The position numbers were made by a program, and so were the translations under genes. The notes under the pieces are model-generated. The model saw nothing but the letters and a program-made list of their open reading frames with translations. It searched no databases and was not told the DNA's origin. 64,000 bases of DNA, taken from the NCBI RefSeq assembly GCF_000737845.1, contig NZ_ATLK01000001.1, positions 682,001-746,000 on the forward strand. The letters run 5' to 3'. Positions within the stretch are counted from its first letter, which is position 1. Each line of letters begins with the position of its first letter. Origin of the DNA: Bifidobacterium bombi DSM 19703 (GTDB lineage: Bacteria > Actinomycetota > Actinomycetes > Actinomycetales > Bifidobacteriaceae). Positions 8,898-18,159 of the stretch are shown piece by piece.

Positions 8898-10223
8898 ATG
8901 GCAACGCATACTAACCCACATCAGAATGGCCGGATGGAAGTTCAAGGTAGAACTGAGGAGTCCTACACCGACGAATCTCTCCAGGCGCAGCAGGGCACCG
9001 TTACACGCCATGATCCGCAGACCGGTCCGTGGGCGGCACCCTATGACCACAGGCTTTCAGCCATCCAAGAGCTGAGTTTCGACCATGCCGAGCAGACCTT
9101 CGCCACGGCAGGAATGACTTGGGACGAAAGTAGACTTTCCGACCTCCATATCCTTGACGAAAACCGGCATTACACCAACACAGGGCTGTTGCTCAGCGAC
9201 CAATGCCCATTCTCCATCAAGATGACCATCTTCGCGAGCGACATGAAATCCAAGGTCGTGGAGAAAAGGACGCTGACCGGATCCACGCTGAGTCAGCTTG
9301 ATGAGGCGGTGATGCTGTTGAACGAACATGATGTTGACAGACGATGGCCTTCGCAGGCATTGAGGGAATCCTTGGTGAACGCCGTAGTACACCGCGACTA
9401 TGACATGAACGGTCCAACAGTAATCAACATCTTCCCTTCCAGGATCGAAATCGTTTCTTTGGGCGGATTGGTGGGCGGATTGGAAGTCAACGACCTGCTC
9501 AACGGCGTGAACATGCCACGCAACCCATATTTGGCCAGCCTGTTTTCCCGACTCGGCATCAGTGAAGACTGTGGCACCGGCATACGACGAATCCTTGAAT
9601 CCTACGGTGATTCATTGGCGAGTCCCCAAGTAAGGGTCGGACCCAGATCCGTGGCCATGGTGCTTCCCGCTTCAGTTCGGGAACCATTGACGGGCGGTGA
9701 TGAGCGAAACGACGAAACCCGCTCCGACACGAATGACATCGATGGTTTCGACGATTCCGGTCGTTCCGAACAATCGCGCGAACTGCACGCCAAACGCTAC
9801 GCCTTCCCCACCGCACACCCCTACATCACAGACGACCCGGGTTCGGCTCTGGCCGGGGCAAGGGTCATTGCGGTGGCGCCCCTGCAGACCCTGGTGCTCT
9901 CCGGTGACCTTTCCGGAAACCAACGAACAGGTGCGGAGTTGGAGACCTCATCGACTGATGGATCGCGGACCTACGACCAACCCGGCCATGCCAAGAAGCA
10001 GCGCGAGCCAGCACTGCCCGGATACGAACTCGACGAACTTGAGGCCGTGGCGCTGCATCTTTTCGCCGGAAGGGGTGTGCAGCTCACCCGCAAACAAGTG
10101 GAGCACTCACTGGGACTCAACCGCAAGGAAGCCAAAAAGCTGCTCCATACCCTTACCGATGCGGGAAGGTTGGAACATCTGGGCGAACCAGGGAAAGGAA
10201 CTTATAAGCTCGCTAAGGCCTGA
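8898..10223 (+). CDS. RecG/AlbA-like ATP-binding transcriptional regulator, N-terminal AlbA domain not recognisable
   Basis: Residues about 151-300 form the HATPase-like domain common to proteins annotated as ATP-binding or RecG-like regulators: the ALRESLVNAVVHRDY helix, followed by the glycine loop SRLGISEDCGTGIRR. Residues about 385-441 look like a winged helix (LTRKQVEHSLGLNRKEAKK). The AlbA/Schlafen DNA-binding domain normally found at the N-terminus is absent or too diverged to see, and residues 240-380 are a low-complexity linker. No convincing ribosome site precedes the ATG at 8898. It is divergent from the mevalonate operon, but there is no direct evidence that it controls it. Exact function unknown. 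Confidence 0.7.
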   Translation: MATHTNPHQNGRMEVQGRTEESYTDESLQAQQGTVTRHDPQTGPWAAPYDHRLSAIQELSFDHAEQTFATAGMTWDESRLSDLHILDENRHYTNTGLLLSDQCPFSIKMTIFASDMKSKVVEKRTLTGSTLSQLDEAVMLLNEHDVDRRWPSQALRESLVNAVVHRDYDMNGPTVINIFPSRIEIVSLGGLVGGLEVNDLLNGVNMPRNPYLASLFSRLGISEDCGTGIRRILESYGDSLASPQVRVGPRSVAMVLPASVREPLTGGDERNDETRSDTNDIDGFDDSGRSEQSRELHAKRYAFPTAHPYITDDPGSALAGARVIAVAPLQTLVLSGDLSGNQRTGAELETSSTDGSRTYDQPGHAKKQREPALPGYELDELEAVALHLFAGRGVQLTRKQVEHSLGLNRKEAKKLLHTLTDAGRLEHLGEPGKGTYKLAKA

Positions 10224-10263
10224 AAAAGACGGACGGACAGAACCGCGGAAAGTTTGGCGAGGA

Positions 10264-11460
10264 CTACTCGATCAAAACGGACAAACCCAGAAGCACAGCG
10301 AGAAACACCACATTGACGGCGGTGTACACCACGAGATAATGCCCTTTACGCCGCGGGTATTTGCGGGCAACCTGCTGGTATGAGATGAGCGAGGCCATCG
10401 ATGCGATCAGCGTGCCCAGCCCTCCAAGATTCGTTCCGATGATAAGCGGACGCCATTGACTGCAGAACCCCGACAAAAGGATGGACGTGGGTACGTTGCT
10501 GATGAGCTGGCTGGCACCGACCGCCACCTGCAGCGGGTGGGAACCAACCAAAGACGCAGCTAGCGAAGCAAATTGAGGCACTCTGCGCATATTGCCAATG
10601 AAGATGAAGAACATGATGAAGGTAAGCGGCAACGCCCAATCCACCTTCATGAAGGCGCGCCTGTCGCAGACGAGGAAGGTGACGAAAACCAAGGCGCACA
10701 TGAGCCATAATGGCAGCAGATTACCCACTGTAAGCGCACATACCAGGAACAGAATCACGTATACTAGCGCCCGCCAGCCTCCATTGCCCCCACCATAGCC
10801 AAGCAGCCGAATCTCGTCTGGGCGCTCGGCGTTCTCCACCGGTGCCAAAACAGTCTTCTCAAGCCCTTCGCTATCCAGCTTCGCAAGAGTTGCAGAAATC
10901 GGTTTGCGGCGGAACACCAGAAGCGTGACGACCAGCAGCATGGCCAGAGACACGAGGGAATAAGGTCCCATGATTTGAAGAAAGCGCACGGTCGAGGTGT
11001 TCGATATGGCCCGCATGTACAGATTATGGGCGTTACCGATTGGTGTAAGCATGCTGCCCGTATTCGCCCCGACCGTCATCAACGTGACGACCAACACCGT
11101 GCTCCCCTGCATGTCTGCCATGACGAGCACGGAGAGAGCGAAGGGGATGAACGTCACCAATGCGACATCGTTCGTTATGAACATGGAAGAGAAGAACGTG
11201 AGCAAAACCAGCGTCAGCACCAAGCCCGACTCACTGCCTACCTTCGACAGCAGACGGGAACCTATGAAGTGGAACACGCCGATGCGCTGCAGACCACACA
11301 CCACAAGCATGAGGCACACCAACTGCGCGATGGTGTTGACATGGATATAGGTCAGATACTGTTGATCGGGATGAACGAAAAAGCATGAAATGATGGCGAG
11401 GATACTGGAGACGAGAAGAATGGTGTCATTCTTCAGGACCTTCTCGATAACTGCTCTCAT
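10264..11460 (-). CDS. Anion permease of the SLC13/ArsB-NhaD (ion transporter) superfamily
   Basis: This 398-residue integral membrane protein has about ten hydrophobic segments and the internal two-fold repeat typical of the IT superfamily. The motifs TNDVALVTFIPF and GANTGSMLTPIGN in the first half and SQLISNVPTSILLSG in the second match the paired re-entrant loops (N-D and P-T/S signatures). The substrate (arsenite, citrate/dicarboxylate or sodium/proton exchange) cannot be assigned. The ATG at 11460 is preceded by GGGAGAG; a TTG six codons upstream is the alternative. It is convergent with the regulator gene at 8.9-10.2 kb. Confidence 0.8.
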   Translation of the reverse strand: MRAVIEKVLKNDTILLVSSILAIISCFFVHPDQQYLTYIHVNTIAQLVCLMLVVCGLQRIGVFHFIGSRLLSKVGSESGLVLTLVLLTFFSSMFITNDVALVTFIPFALSVLVMADMQGSTVLVVTLMTVGANTGSMLTPIGNAHNLYMRAISNTSTVRFLQIMGPYSLVSLAMLLVVTLLVFRRKPISATLAKLDSEGLEKTVLAPVENAERPDEIRLLGYGGGNGGWRALVYVILFLVCALTVGNLLPLWLMCALVFVTFLVCDRRAFMKVDWALPLTFIMFFIFIGNMRRVPQFASLAASLVGSHPLQVAVGASQLISNVPTSILLSGFCSQWRPLIIGTNLGGLGTLIASMASLISYQQVARKYPRRKGHYLVVYTAVNVVFLAVLLGLSVLIE

Positions 11461-11689
11461 CTGCTCTCCCACACGCAAATGGCTTGACGCCTCACGCCAG
11501 GGCGCCGATCGAATCCACGCCCATATACGCTATTGTATGGGATTTTCACGTGAGACTCGACCAAAAAAACAGCACAGCAGCGACCAATGCCGATTCGAAG
11601 GCTTTTGTAGGCGGAAAAAGACCTGATTTCTCAACGAAATGCGAACACTTGTGACAGCGACCAAAAAGCTTAAAAACCTTTTGATTCCA

Positions 11690-13837
11690 TCACGCAGTGG
11701 CGTTGCCATAGACCTGGGACTGCATCTCCTTGCGCTCCGTCTCCATTCGCGTGATGCTGCCAAGCAGCTCCAATTTCTTAGCCGAATCGGACATATGCGA
11801 CATACGACGCTTGGCCGCTCCTATTTGCCTCATATATCCCAGATCAAGCAGTCGAACCAGCAATTCGGCCGCGTATCGGCTCTCTTCAGGGCTCGCCTCA
11901 CGCAACGGCAAGGAAGCCTGGGAAACTTCGTGCGCCGACCCGGAGGAAGAGGCATCGCTGGCCTGCGGGGAAACGGTCCGTCCCGAGGACGACGATTGCC
12001 TCTCCGACACCACAGGCAGGGGCAAGGGTAAAACAGCCAGCTCTCCGACGACCTCGGATAAAACCGGCCCTGCAGCCTTGTTCAGGTTGTGCATCCACAG
12101 TCCTTGCGGTGTTTCGGGAGCAGGCAGACCGCCGGCCGCCTCCACGGCCTGAAACAAGGAACGGAACACATCGGTCAGGAAATGATTTGCACCGAGCTTC
12201 GCAAAACCTTGCACCGGTATGGCGCGAGGTACCTGGATAAGCACCGCCATGAACTGCTGTTCCGCGATGAACACAGCATCGTCAACCCGATAATATGACT
12301 GCTCATTGGCATCGCGCCGTTCCAAGGCTTTGCGCACCTCGGGGTTGGCATAGGGGTTGTCTCCTGTGCCGAAAGTGTTCTCTCTGTTGAACCCGTTCTG
12401 TCGTGCAGTCGGCTGATATTGGCCACGCCTGGGCGCATAGGCGTCCTCGTCCCTGACATGAAGCTTGCGGCGGGCAGCATTCACTTCATGGCGCATGATA
12501 TCCAGATCCACACCAATCCGGCGAGCCGCCTTCCTCTCATGAACATCAAGCAGCGACCTGTCTCGAATCTGGGCAATCAAAGGAGCCACAGCTTTCACCG
12601 CACCCATCTGTCCGTTGGTGTATGCAGTGTCGAAACGGTCGATCACCGTGTTGATGACGAAGTCATACAGTGGTTTGGCTTCGGAGACAAGCGAACGCAC
12701 CGCCTGGTCCCCTCGTTTGAGGCGCAGGTCGCACGGATCGAGGTTGTCCGCGGCCACCGCCACGAACGTCTGCGAAAGAAAGGCCGAATCCAGAGCAAAG
12801 GCGTGGATGGCGGCCTTTTGACCCGCCGCGTCCCCATCAAAGGTGAACACGATACGACTTGACAACGATTGCCCGTCGACCTTGAGCGGACCGACCAGCT
12901 GCACCGCGCCAAGCGAATCGTCGGCGATGAGACGACGCACGATTTTGGCATGTTCCTCACCGAAGGCGGTGCCGCATGTGGCGACTGCGGTATCAACGCC
13001 TGCCAAATGGCACGCCATTACGTCAGTGTAGCCTTCGACGATAACGACCTGCCGCTTCTTGACGATCGCAGCCTTGGCTATGTCGATGCCGTACAACGCC
13101 TGCGTTTTTTTGTAGAGCACGGTATCCGGCGTATTGATGTACTTGGCATTGACGTTGTCGTCATCGAACAGCTTGCGGGCACCGAAGCCCAACGTCCGTC
13201 CCGTGGAATCACGTATAGGCCACGTCACGCGACCACGGAAATAGTCATACAGTCCCCGCTGGCCCTGCCGAGCCAGACCGGCGTCAAGCATTTCCTGCTG
13301 GGTGAAGCCATTGGATGCCAGATGACGCACCAGATTGTCCCAGCCCTGAGGTGCGTACCCACAACCGAAAAACTCACAATCCTTTTGACTGAAGTCACGT
13401 CCGGCGAGCAGCTTATGGGCCGCAATCGCATCTCGACCTCTCAACTGCTCCACGAAGAAACGTTGCGCCTCCTCGTTTGCCTCCAGTAGACGAGCACGTT
13501 TCGAACCCTGATGCTCGGAAGATCTACCGCCTTTCTCATAGTGCAACTCGATGTGATATTTATCGGCCAGCAGCTCGACGGCCTCACGAAAGTCGATGTT
13601 CTCTTGATGCTCAACATAGACGAACACATCGCCACCCAGACCACAGCCGAAACAATGCCAGACGCCAAGCGATGGTCTGACGCTGAAACTAGGCGTCTTC
13701 TCATCGTGGAATGGGCACAGCCCGACATACGTGCCGCTTCCGGATGGTTTCAGCGTCACCGTGGACGAAACGATGTCATACAAGTCCGCCGCCCCGCGTA
13801 CCTTTTCGACGTCTTCCTTCAATATCATTCCAGCCAT
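11690..13837 (-). CDS. dnaG: DNA primase
   Basis: Synthesises RNA primers at the replication fork. In the 715-residue protein the order is an N-terminal CHC2 zinc finger (Cys41, His44, Cys62, Cys65), the RNA polymerase core with TOPRIM acidic motifs (VVIVEGYTDV and FTFDGDAAGQKA), and a long, poorly conserved C-terminal region expected to contact the replicative helicase. The frame is open 51 codons upstream of 13837, but family similarity starts at MAGMILKEDVEKVR, so that ATG is chosen despite a weak ribosome site. It lies 342 bases downstream of dgt, as in several actinobacteria. Confidence 0.95.
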   Translation of the reverse strand: MAGMILKEDVEKVRGAADLYDIVSSTVTLKPSGSGTYVGLCPFHDEKTPSFSVRPSLGVWHCFGCGLGGDVFVYVEHQENIDFREAVELLADKYHIELHYEKGGRSSEHQGSKRARLLEANEEAQRFFVEQLRGRDAIAAHKLLAGRDFSQKDCEFFGCGYAPQGWDNLVRHLASNGFTQQEMLDAGLARQGQRGLYDYFRGRVTWPIRDSTGRTLGFGARKLFDDDNVNAKYINTPDTVLYKKTQALYGIDIAKAAIVKKRQVVIVEGYTDVMACHLAGVDTAVATCGTAFGEEHAKIVRRLIADDSLGAVQLVGPLKVDGQSLSSRIVFTFDGDAAGQKAAIHAFALDSAFLSQTFVAVAADNLDPCDLRLKRGDQAVRSLVSEAKPLYDFVINTVIDRFDTAYTNGQMGAVKAVAPLIAQIRDRSLLDVHERKAARRIGVDLDIMRHEVNAARRKLHVRDEDAYAPRRGQYQPTARQNGFNRENTFGTGDNPYANPEVRKALERRDANEQSYYRVDDAVFIAEQQFMAVLIQVPRAIPVQGFAKLGANHFLTDVFRSLFQAVEAAGGLPAPETPQGLWMHNLNKAAGPVLSEVVGELAVLPLPLPVVSERQSSSSGRTVSPQASDASSSGSAHEVSQASLPLREASPEESRYAAELLVRLLDLGYMRQIGAAKRRMSHMSDSAKKLELLGSITRMETERKEMQSQVYGNATA

Positions 13838-14179
13838 AGCAATCAACTTTACACGGTCCATATCACCCAACGAGAACAGGCGATTCAAGCGATGCGCCAA
13901 ACTCATGAAAAGCTCGGTATGTCGGCTTGAAACGCCCTCATATACGCATCGAAACATGCACCACGGCATCCACGCACAAGGCCGGATCAAACCGCTTATT
14001 CTTCAACCGGCATGACGGCCAATCATGACGACATGAGCTGCTTTCCGCGACATAAAAGTCGGCAGATACGACGAACGGGTTTGCGGGAATGTCTGGCTTC
14101 CTCGGCACAACACATCATCACCGGACCCGGTCGAACTCACGGATACCAATCCGGCACAGCTGCCTTACGGTCTTAACAT
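13838..14179. other. Intergenic stretch between dgt and dnaG
   Basis: In this 342-base stretch I see no gene, tRNA, clear terminator or strong promoter. The dnaG frame stays open through about 150 bases of it, but the predicted peptide is not primase-like. Confidence 0.5.
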
Positions 14180-15472
14180 TCAACACACAATCGAATGCAG
14201 AGTCAGGGCGGACCCGTCAGTCAGGCTGGCCACCTGATCGACGGCGACACGCAACCGTTCCTCATCGTTGGCGCACTGATTCCAGTCCCCCAGGAAAATG
14301 GAATCCAACACATCGGAAGGACGCGGCGAATCGGCCATGAGCACATCTACCAGATCCTCGACGACCCGCTGTTCTTCAAGGTGCTGCGCATCATGGTCCC
14401 GCGGTTCCATGACGAAATAGACGGCTATTCCTTTAAGAGCCACTATTTCGTAACTGGTCTGCTCGGGAATAACGACATTTGCACTGTAGCGGGTGAGGCG
14501 ACCCCGACCGTAACGCTCACGGGTGGCCTTCTCCACAGAGAGCGCAAATCTTCCAATAAGGGAACTGGTGATGTTCTTCAGCTGAGCCAGGGCTTCACGC
14601 GATCCATTGAAATGTGAGGGGAACATATGCTCCGCCTTCAACCGGTTGAAGGCGGACAACAGCTCATCCGAATCCCATCGATCGCCATACCACTTACGAG
14701 TCTGGTCGATGACACCGTCAATGATGCGTGGATCCGCAAGTGCGAGAGGGTTGAAGGCGTATGTCGCGATCGCATCCTCGACGTCGTGGACGCTATAGGC
14801 GATGTCGTCCGAAAGATCCATCACCTGGCATTCCATCGGTTTGGCCTCCTTGAGACTCTCGGGCAAATCCCGCTTCAACCATTCGAAGACCGGCTCATCA
14901 TCGGGATAAACGCAGAACTTCAAGCTTCGTTCACCTTTTGGATGTTTGGCGGCATCCTTCAATGACCAAGGATATTTCACCGCGGCGTCCAAGGAGGCGC
15001 GTGTGAGGTTCACGCCGGCGGAACGACCATCCGCATGGAAGACCTTCGGTTCAAGCCTGGTCAGAAGCCTCAGCGTCTGGGCGTTGCCTTCAAAACCGCC
15101 GATGCCAGAGGCGATGGCTGCAAGGGCCTTCTCACCGTTATGGCCGAATGGCGGATGCCCCAGGTCGTGTGCAAGACATGCGCAATCGACAACATCCGGG
15201 TCGCACCCCAACGAAGCTCCTATCTGCCGACCTATTTGCGCTACCTCGAGAGTATGCGTAAGCCGAGTGCGTGCGAAATCATCGGTCCCCGCCACCAATA
15301 TCTGACTCTTGGCTCCCAATCGACGCAAGGCCGAAGAATGAATCAGCCTGGCTCGATCGCGTTCGAAGGAGGTTCTCTCCTGCGATTTGGGCGGTTCTGC
15401 CGCCCAGCGCTCCTCATCGGCGGCGCAATAACCTTCATCGCCCGGAATTCGTTCTCTGTCAATGGCACGCAT
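14180..15472 (-). CDS. dgt: Deoxyguanosinetriphosphate triphosphohydrolase (HD-domain dGTPase-like)
   Basis: Hydrolyses dNTPs to the deoxynucleoside and triphosphate, trimming the dNTP pool. The 430-residue protein carries the metal-binding HD signature: His in TRLTHTLEVAQIGR, the HD pair in CLAHDLGHPPFGHNGE, and a downstream Asp in LSDDIAYSVHDVED. The N-terminal RDRARLIHSSALRRL motif is typical of the dGTPase family. The ATG at 15472 has GGAGG 5 bases upstream, better than a GTG two codons earlier. It sits upstream of dnaG, giving a nucleotide-pool and replication pairing. Whether dGTP or another dNTP is preferred cannot be told. Confidence 0.92.
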   Translation of the reverse strand: MRAIDRERIPGDEGYCAADEERWAAEPPKSQERTSFERDRARLIHSSALRRLGAKSQILVAGTDDFARTRLTHTLEVAQIGRQIGASLGCDPDVVDCACLAHDLGHPPFGHNGEKALAAIASGIGGFEGNAQTLRLLTRLEPKVFHADGRSAGVNLTRASLDAAVKYPWSLKDAAKHPKGERSLKFCVYPDDEPVFEWLKRDLPESLKEAKPMECQVMDLSDDIAYSVHDVEDAIATYAFNPLALADPRIIDGVIDQTRKWYGDRWDSDELLSAFNRLKAEHMFPSHFNGSREALAQLKNITSSLIGRFALSVEKATRERYGRGRLTRYSANVVIPEQTSYEIVALKGIAVYFVMEPRDHDAQHLEEQRVVEDLVDVLMADSPRPSDVLDSIFLGDWNQCANDEERLRVAVDQVASLTDGSALTLHSIVC

Positions 15473-15686
15473 ATTCACCTCCGTACGCCTCGTGCAACGC
15501 GACCGTTCCGACTAATCGACCGAATGATGCCCAAACCGAAACCACAGGGAAACACAAGTTAACGAGCAGCCTACCGCCGGCCTTCTCCGCCTTGGTTGGA
15601 CCACGATAATACCTCATAGCGTTCCTGGAACGCATCCATCGGTACGCGCATCGGACGACGCCGTGACGCAGGGCACCCGTCGATGG

Positions 15687-17045
15687 CTATAGGATCTGCC
15701 GACGATGAAGCTTGCTCACATCGCGAGGCGAAAGCACTTCGGCAGCATTGAGATACAGACGTGGTATGCGCGACGTCAGGCAGGCGAAAATCTCATCGCT
15801 GATGGTACCAGCGCAACGGGCCCAGTCATCAGCCGTCGGTTCATCGAACTCCTCACCTCGGCCTGGCCCGAAGAGCTCCACCGTATCCCCTTCGCTGACT
15901 CCGAGTTCGACAGCCGGAGCACCGAGATCCAAAACAAACTGATCCATGCACACACGGCCCGACACGTGCATCACCCGTGGACCGTCCTTGGTCATGACAC
16001 GCACCGGGCCGCCGATTTTGGTCGTATGCTCAGAACCGGAATCGTCGAATCCCGATGCGGCACGATGAATGCCGTCCGCGTAACCGAGTGGAATGATGAC
16101 GGTGCTTGTATCGCTGTTGGTGACATACGTGCTCCCGTAGGAGATTCCTTGCCCCTCGACGACGTCCTTGACCGTTGAAATCTGAGCCTGTAACGTCATC
16201 GCGGGCTTCAGACCAAACTGTTCGGGCGTACCCATCGCAGGGTCGGCCTCGTAGCCATACAAGCCGATGCCGGGACGCACAAGATCGAATCGGGCCTCCG
16301 GACGCGAAAACGTGGCCGCCGTATTGGCGATATGCCGCAGTTGCGGACTGATCCCGGCCTTCTCCATACGCCGCGTGAAGTCGTTGAACAAAGCGATCTG
16401 TCGATCGGTCAGCTCCACGAATTCGAGCACATCAGGAGATTCAGCAGCGGAAAGATGACTCCATAGACCCACGATCTCGAACAGCTCCTCATGCACGAGG
16501 GGCACAAGCCTGTCAAGTACCACCTGGAAGCCGCGTTCCGTAAAACCATTGCGCCCCAGACCGGTGTCCACGTTGACGTGGACTCGTGCTGGTCTGCCGA
16601 CTTTGCGTGCGGCCTTGGCCAATGCGTCAATGCCCGCGAGTGAGCCGACGGAAACGTCGATGTCGCTGGCTATTAACTCCGGCAACAAAGCCTCGCCGGA
16701 GTTGTACATCCAAGTAAGGATATGGCAACGATCTGACCCTATACCGGCCATACGCAGCTGCAACGCCTCTCGTGGCTGTGCGGTGCCGAGCCATGTGGCA
16801 CCTCCGGCGAGCGCCGCAAGCGCGGATGGAACCAGACCATGACCATAGCCATCCGCCTTCACAATGCCCATGACCGCAGTGCCGCCATTGGAGCCGCCGA
16901 CGACATCGACCAACGTGCGCATGTTGTCGCGCATGGATTTGAGATCGATGACAGCCTGACCGGGATAAAGGCGACGAGCCCTACGATAGTTGGCCTTTCC
17001 CTGAGGAGAGGAGAATTCCCACGGTTTGAGTGCACTAAGCGTCAT
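15687..17045 (-). CDS. alr: Alanine racemase
   Basis: This PLP enzyme supplies D-alanine for peptidoglycan. The 452-residue protein is somewhat longer than usual because of an N-terminal extension and a small insert near residue 345. The PLP lysine is Lys63 in VKADGYGHG and the catalytic tyrosine of the second domain is Tyr303 in GISYGSTY. The C-terminal beta domain ends with GRVCMDQF and the GTISDEIFAC segment. The start codon overlaps the end of the upstream GNAT gene by 11 bases, indicating translational coupling; the ribosome site (GGAAA) is weak, which fits coupling. Confidence 0.95.
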   Translation of the reverse strand: MTLSALKPWEFSSPQGKANYRRARRLYPGQAVIDLKSMRDNMRTLVDVVGGSNGGTAVMGIVKADGYGHGLVPSALAALAGGATWLGTAQPREALQLRMAGIGSDRCHILTWMYNSGEALLPELIASDIDVSVGSLAGIDALAKAARKVGRPARVHVNVDTGLGRNGFTERGFQVVLDRLVPLVHEELFEIVGLWSHLSAAESPDVLEFVELTDRQIALFNDFTRRMEKAGISPQLRHIANTAATFSRPEARFDLVRPGIGLYGYEADPAMGTPEQFGLKPAMTLQAQISTVKDVVEGQGISYGSTYVTNSDTSTVIIPLGYADGIHRAASGFDDSGSEHTTKIGGPVRVMTKDGPRVMHVSGRVCMDQFVLDLGAPAVELGVSEGDTVELFGPGRGEEFDEPTADDWARCAGTISDEIFACLTSRIPRLYLNAAEVLSPRDVSKLHRRQIL

Positions 17046-17571
17046 GTTTCCATTCTTTCACGGATACGTGACGTTGAAATCCTATGCGCACGGTGTCTCC
17101 TTCGGTGCGATCGAGGTTGATCAAACCGCACCGCGTGAAACCTGCCTTCTCGAGTACATGAAGCATAGCCGTGTTATGCGGGTCGGTGTCCGCACGTACG
17201 TTCCCGTACCGGCTCAGCACCCACTCCAGGCAAGCGGAAGCGCTATGAGGCTTCAGACCTGTGGAGACGAGCCGATGCACAGTCACGTACGGGTCATCGT
17301 CCAACCATTCGCCCTCGATGTGCCCGTATGCCGGTTCGACCCCCGTACAGACGGTGAACTGCGCTAGGACGCGTTCGCCGCCTTCACGCCCTTCATGATC
17401 CACGAGCAGAACGGCACGCCCCAACCTGACGTCCTCCACAACCCACTCATCGAGGGGGTAGATTCTCCCCCACTGATTCGGATTGCCGTTACGAGCCATC
17501 AGCCTGCGTGCTGCAACGAAATTGGCACGCATCGACGGCAAATCAGAACAACCGGCATTCCTGAATTCCAC
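17035..17571 (-). CDS. GNAT-family N-acetyltransferase
   Basis: This 178-residue single-domain protein resembles GNAT acyltransferases. The C-terminal part NTAMLHVLEKAGFTRCG is the usual motif B-like helix and strand following acetyl-CoA binding. The substrate is unknown. It starts 4 bases after luxS ends and overlaps alr, so it sits inside a luxS - GNAT - alr unit. The neighbours do not reveal a target. Confidence 0.8.
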   Translation of the reverse strand: MEFRNAGCSDLPSMRANFVAARRLMARNGNPNQWGRIYPLDEWVVEDVRLGRAVLLVDHEGREGGERVLAQFTVCTGVEPAYGHIEGEWLDDDPYVTVHRLVSTGLKPHSASACLEWVLSRYGNVRADTDPHNTAMLHVLEKAGFTRCGLINLDRTEGDTVRIGFQRHVSVKEWKHDA

Positions 17572-17575
17572 CGGC

Positions 17576-18073
17576 TCATACCACCTTGCGCACGTACGGA
17601 TCCGAGCTTATCCCCTTCGAAAGGATATCCTTGCACCATTCCTTGGCCGTGAATAGGCTATGGTCACGGTAGTTGCCGCAGCTTTTCGCATCGGTCGCGG
17701 GAACATCATCCCAAGTCGCTTTATCCGCGATGAATTCCAGCGATTCCTTGAGGGCCTTCGCCACGTCCTCCGTGCTGTGTTCACCCCATGTCAACAGATG
17801 GAAACCGGTACGGCATCCGAACGGGGAGCAGTCGATGTAACCGGGAATGCGCTCGCGCAGCAGCACCGCCAGCGTATGTTCGATGGTATGCAGCCCACCG
17901 GTGGGGATAGCGTTCTCGTTGGGTTGCACCAGACGAAGATCATAGTTGGATATCACGTCGCCGTTGGGGCCTGTCTCGGTTTCGATGAAGCGCACGTACG
18001 GCGCCTTGACCTTGGTGTGGTCGAGTTGGAAGCTTTCAGGCTGTGGCTTGTCTTCCTTCATGTTCTCTGCCAT
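17576..18073 (-). CDS. luxS: S-ribosylhomocysteine lyase (autoinducer-2 synthesis)
   Basis: Cleaves S-ribosylhomocysteine to homocysteine and DPD, the AI-2 precursor, in the activated methyl cycle. All key residues of this 165-residue protein are present: metal ligands His62 and His66 in HTIEH, Cys132 in SCGNYRDH, and the catalytic Cys87 in [10 protein letters not shown]. The start at 18073 has AGGAGGA directly upstream; the frame extends 24 codons further without support. It lies downstream of recQ with an 86-base gap. Confidence 0.97.
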   Translation of the reverse strand: MAENMKEDKPQPESFQLDHTKVKAPYVRFIETETGPNGDVISNYDLRLVQPNENAIPTGGLHTIEHTLAVLLRERIPGYIDCSPFGCRTGFHLLTWGEHSTEDVAKALKESLEFIADKATWDDVPATDAKSCGNYRDHSLFTAKEWCKDILSKGISSDPYVRKVV

Positions 18074-18159
18074 GATGTCCTCCTGACATTGCTTTGACGT
18101 CCCTGAATGGTTCACTGCCATCTTACACACATAAATGAACGGCAAGCGCGCACACGCAC

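Noticed and set aside
13838..13990. N-terminal extension of dnaG to 13990
   Set aside because: The added 51 residues are not primase-like; similarity begins at the ATG at 13837.
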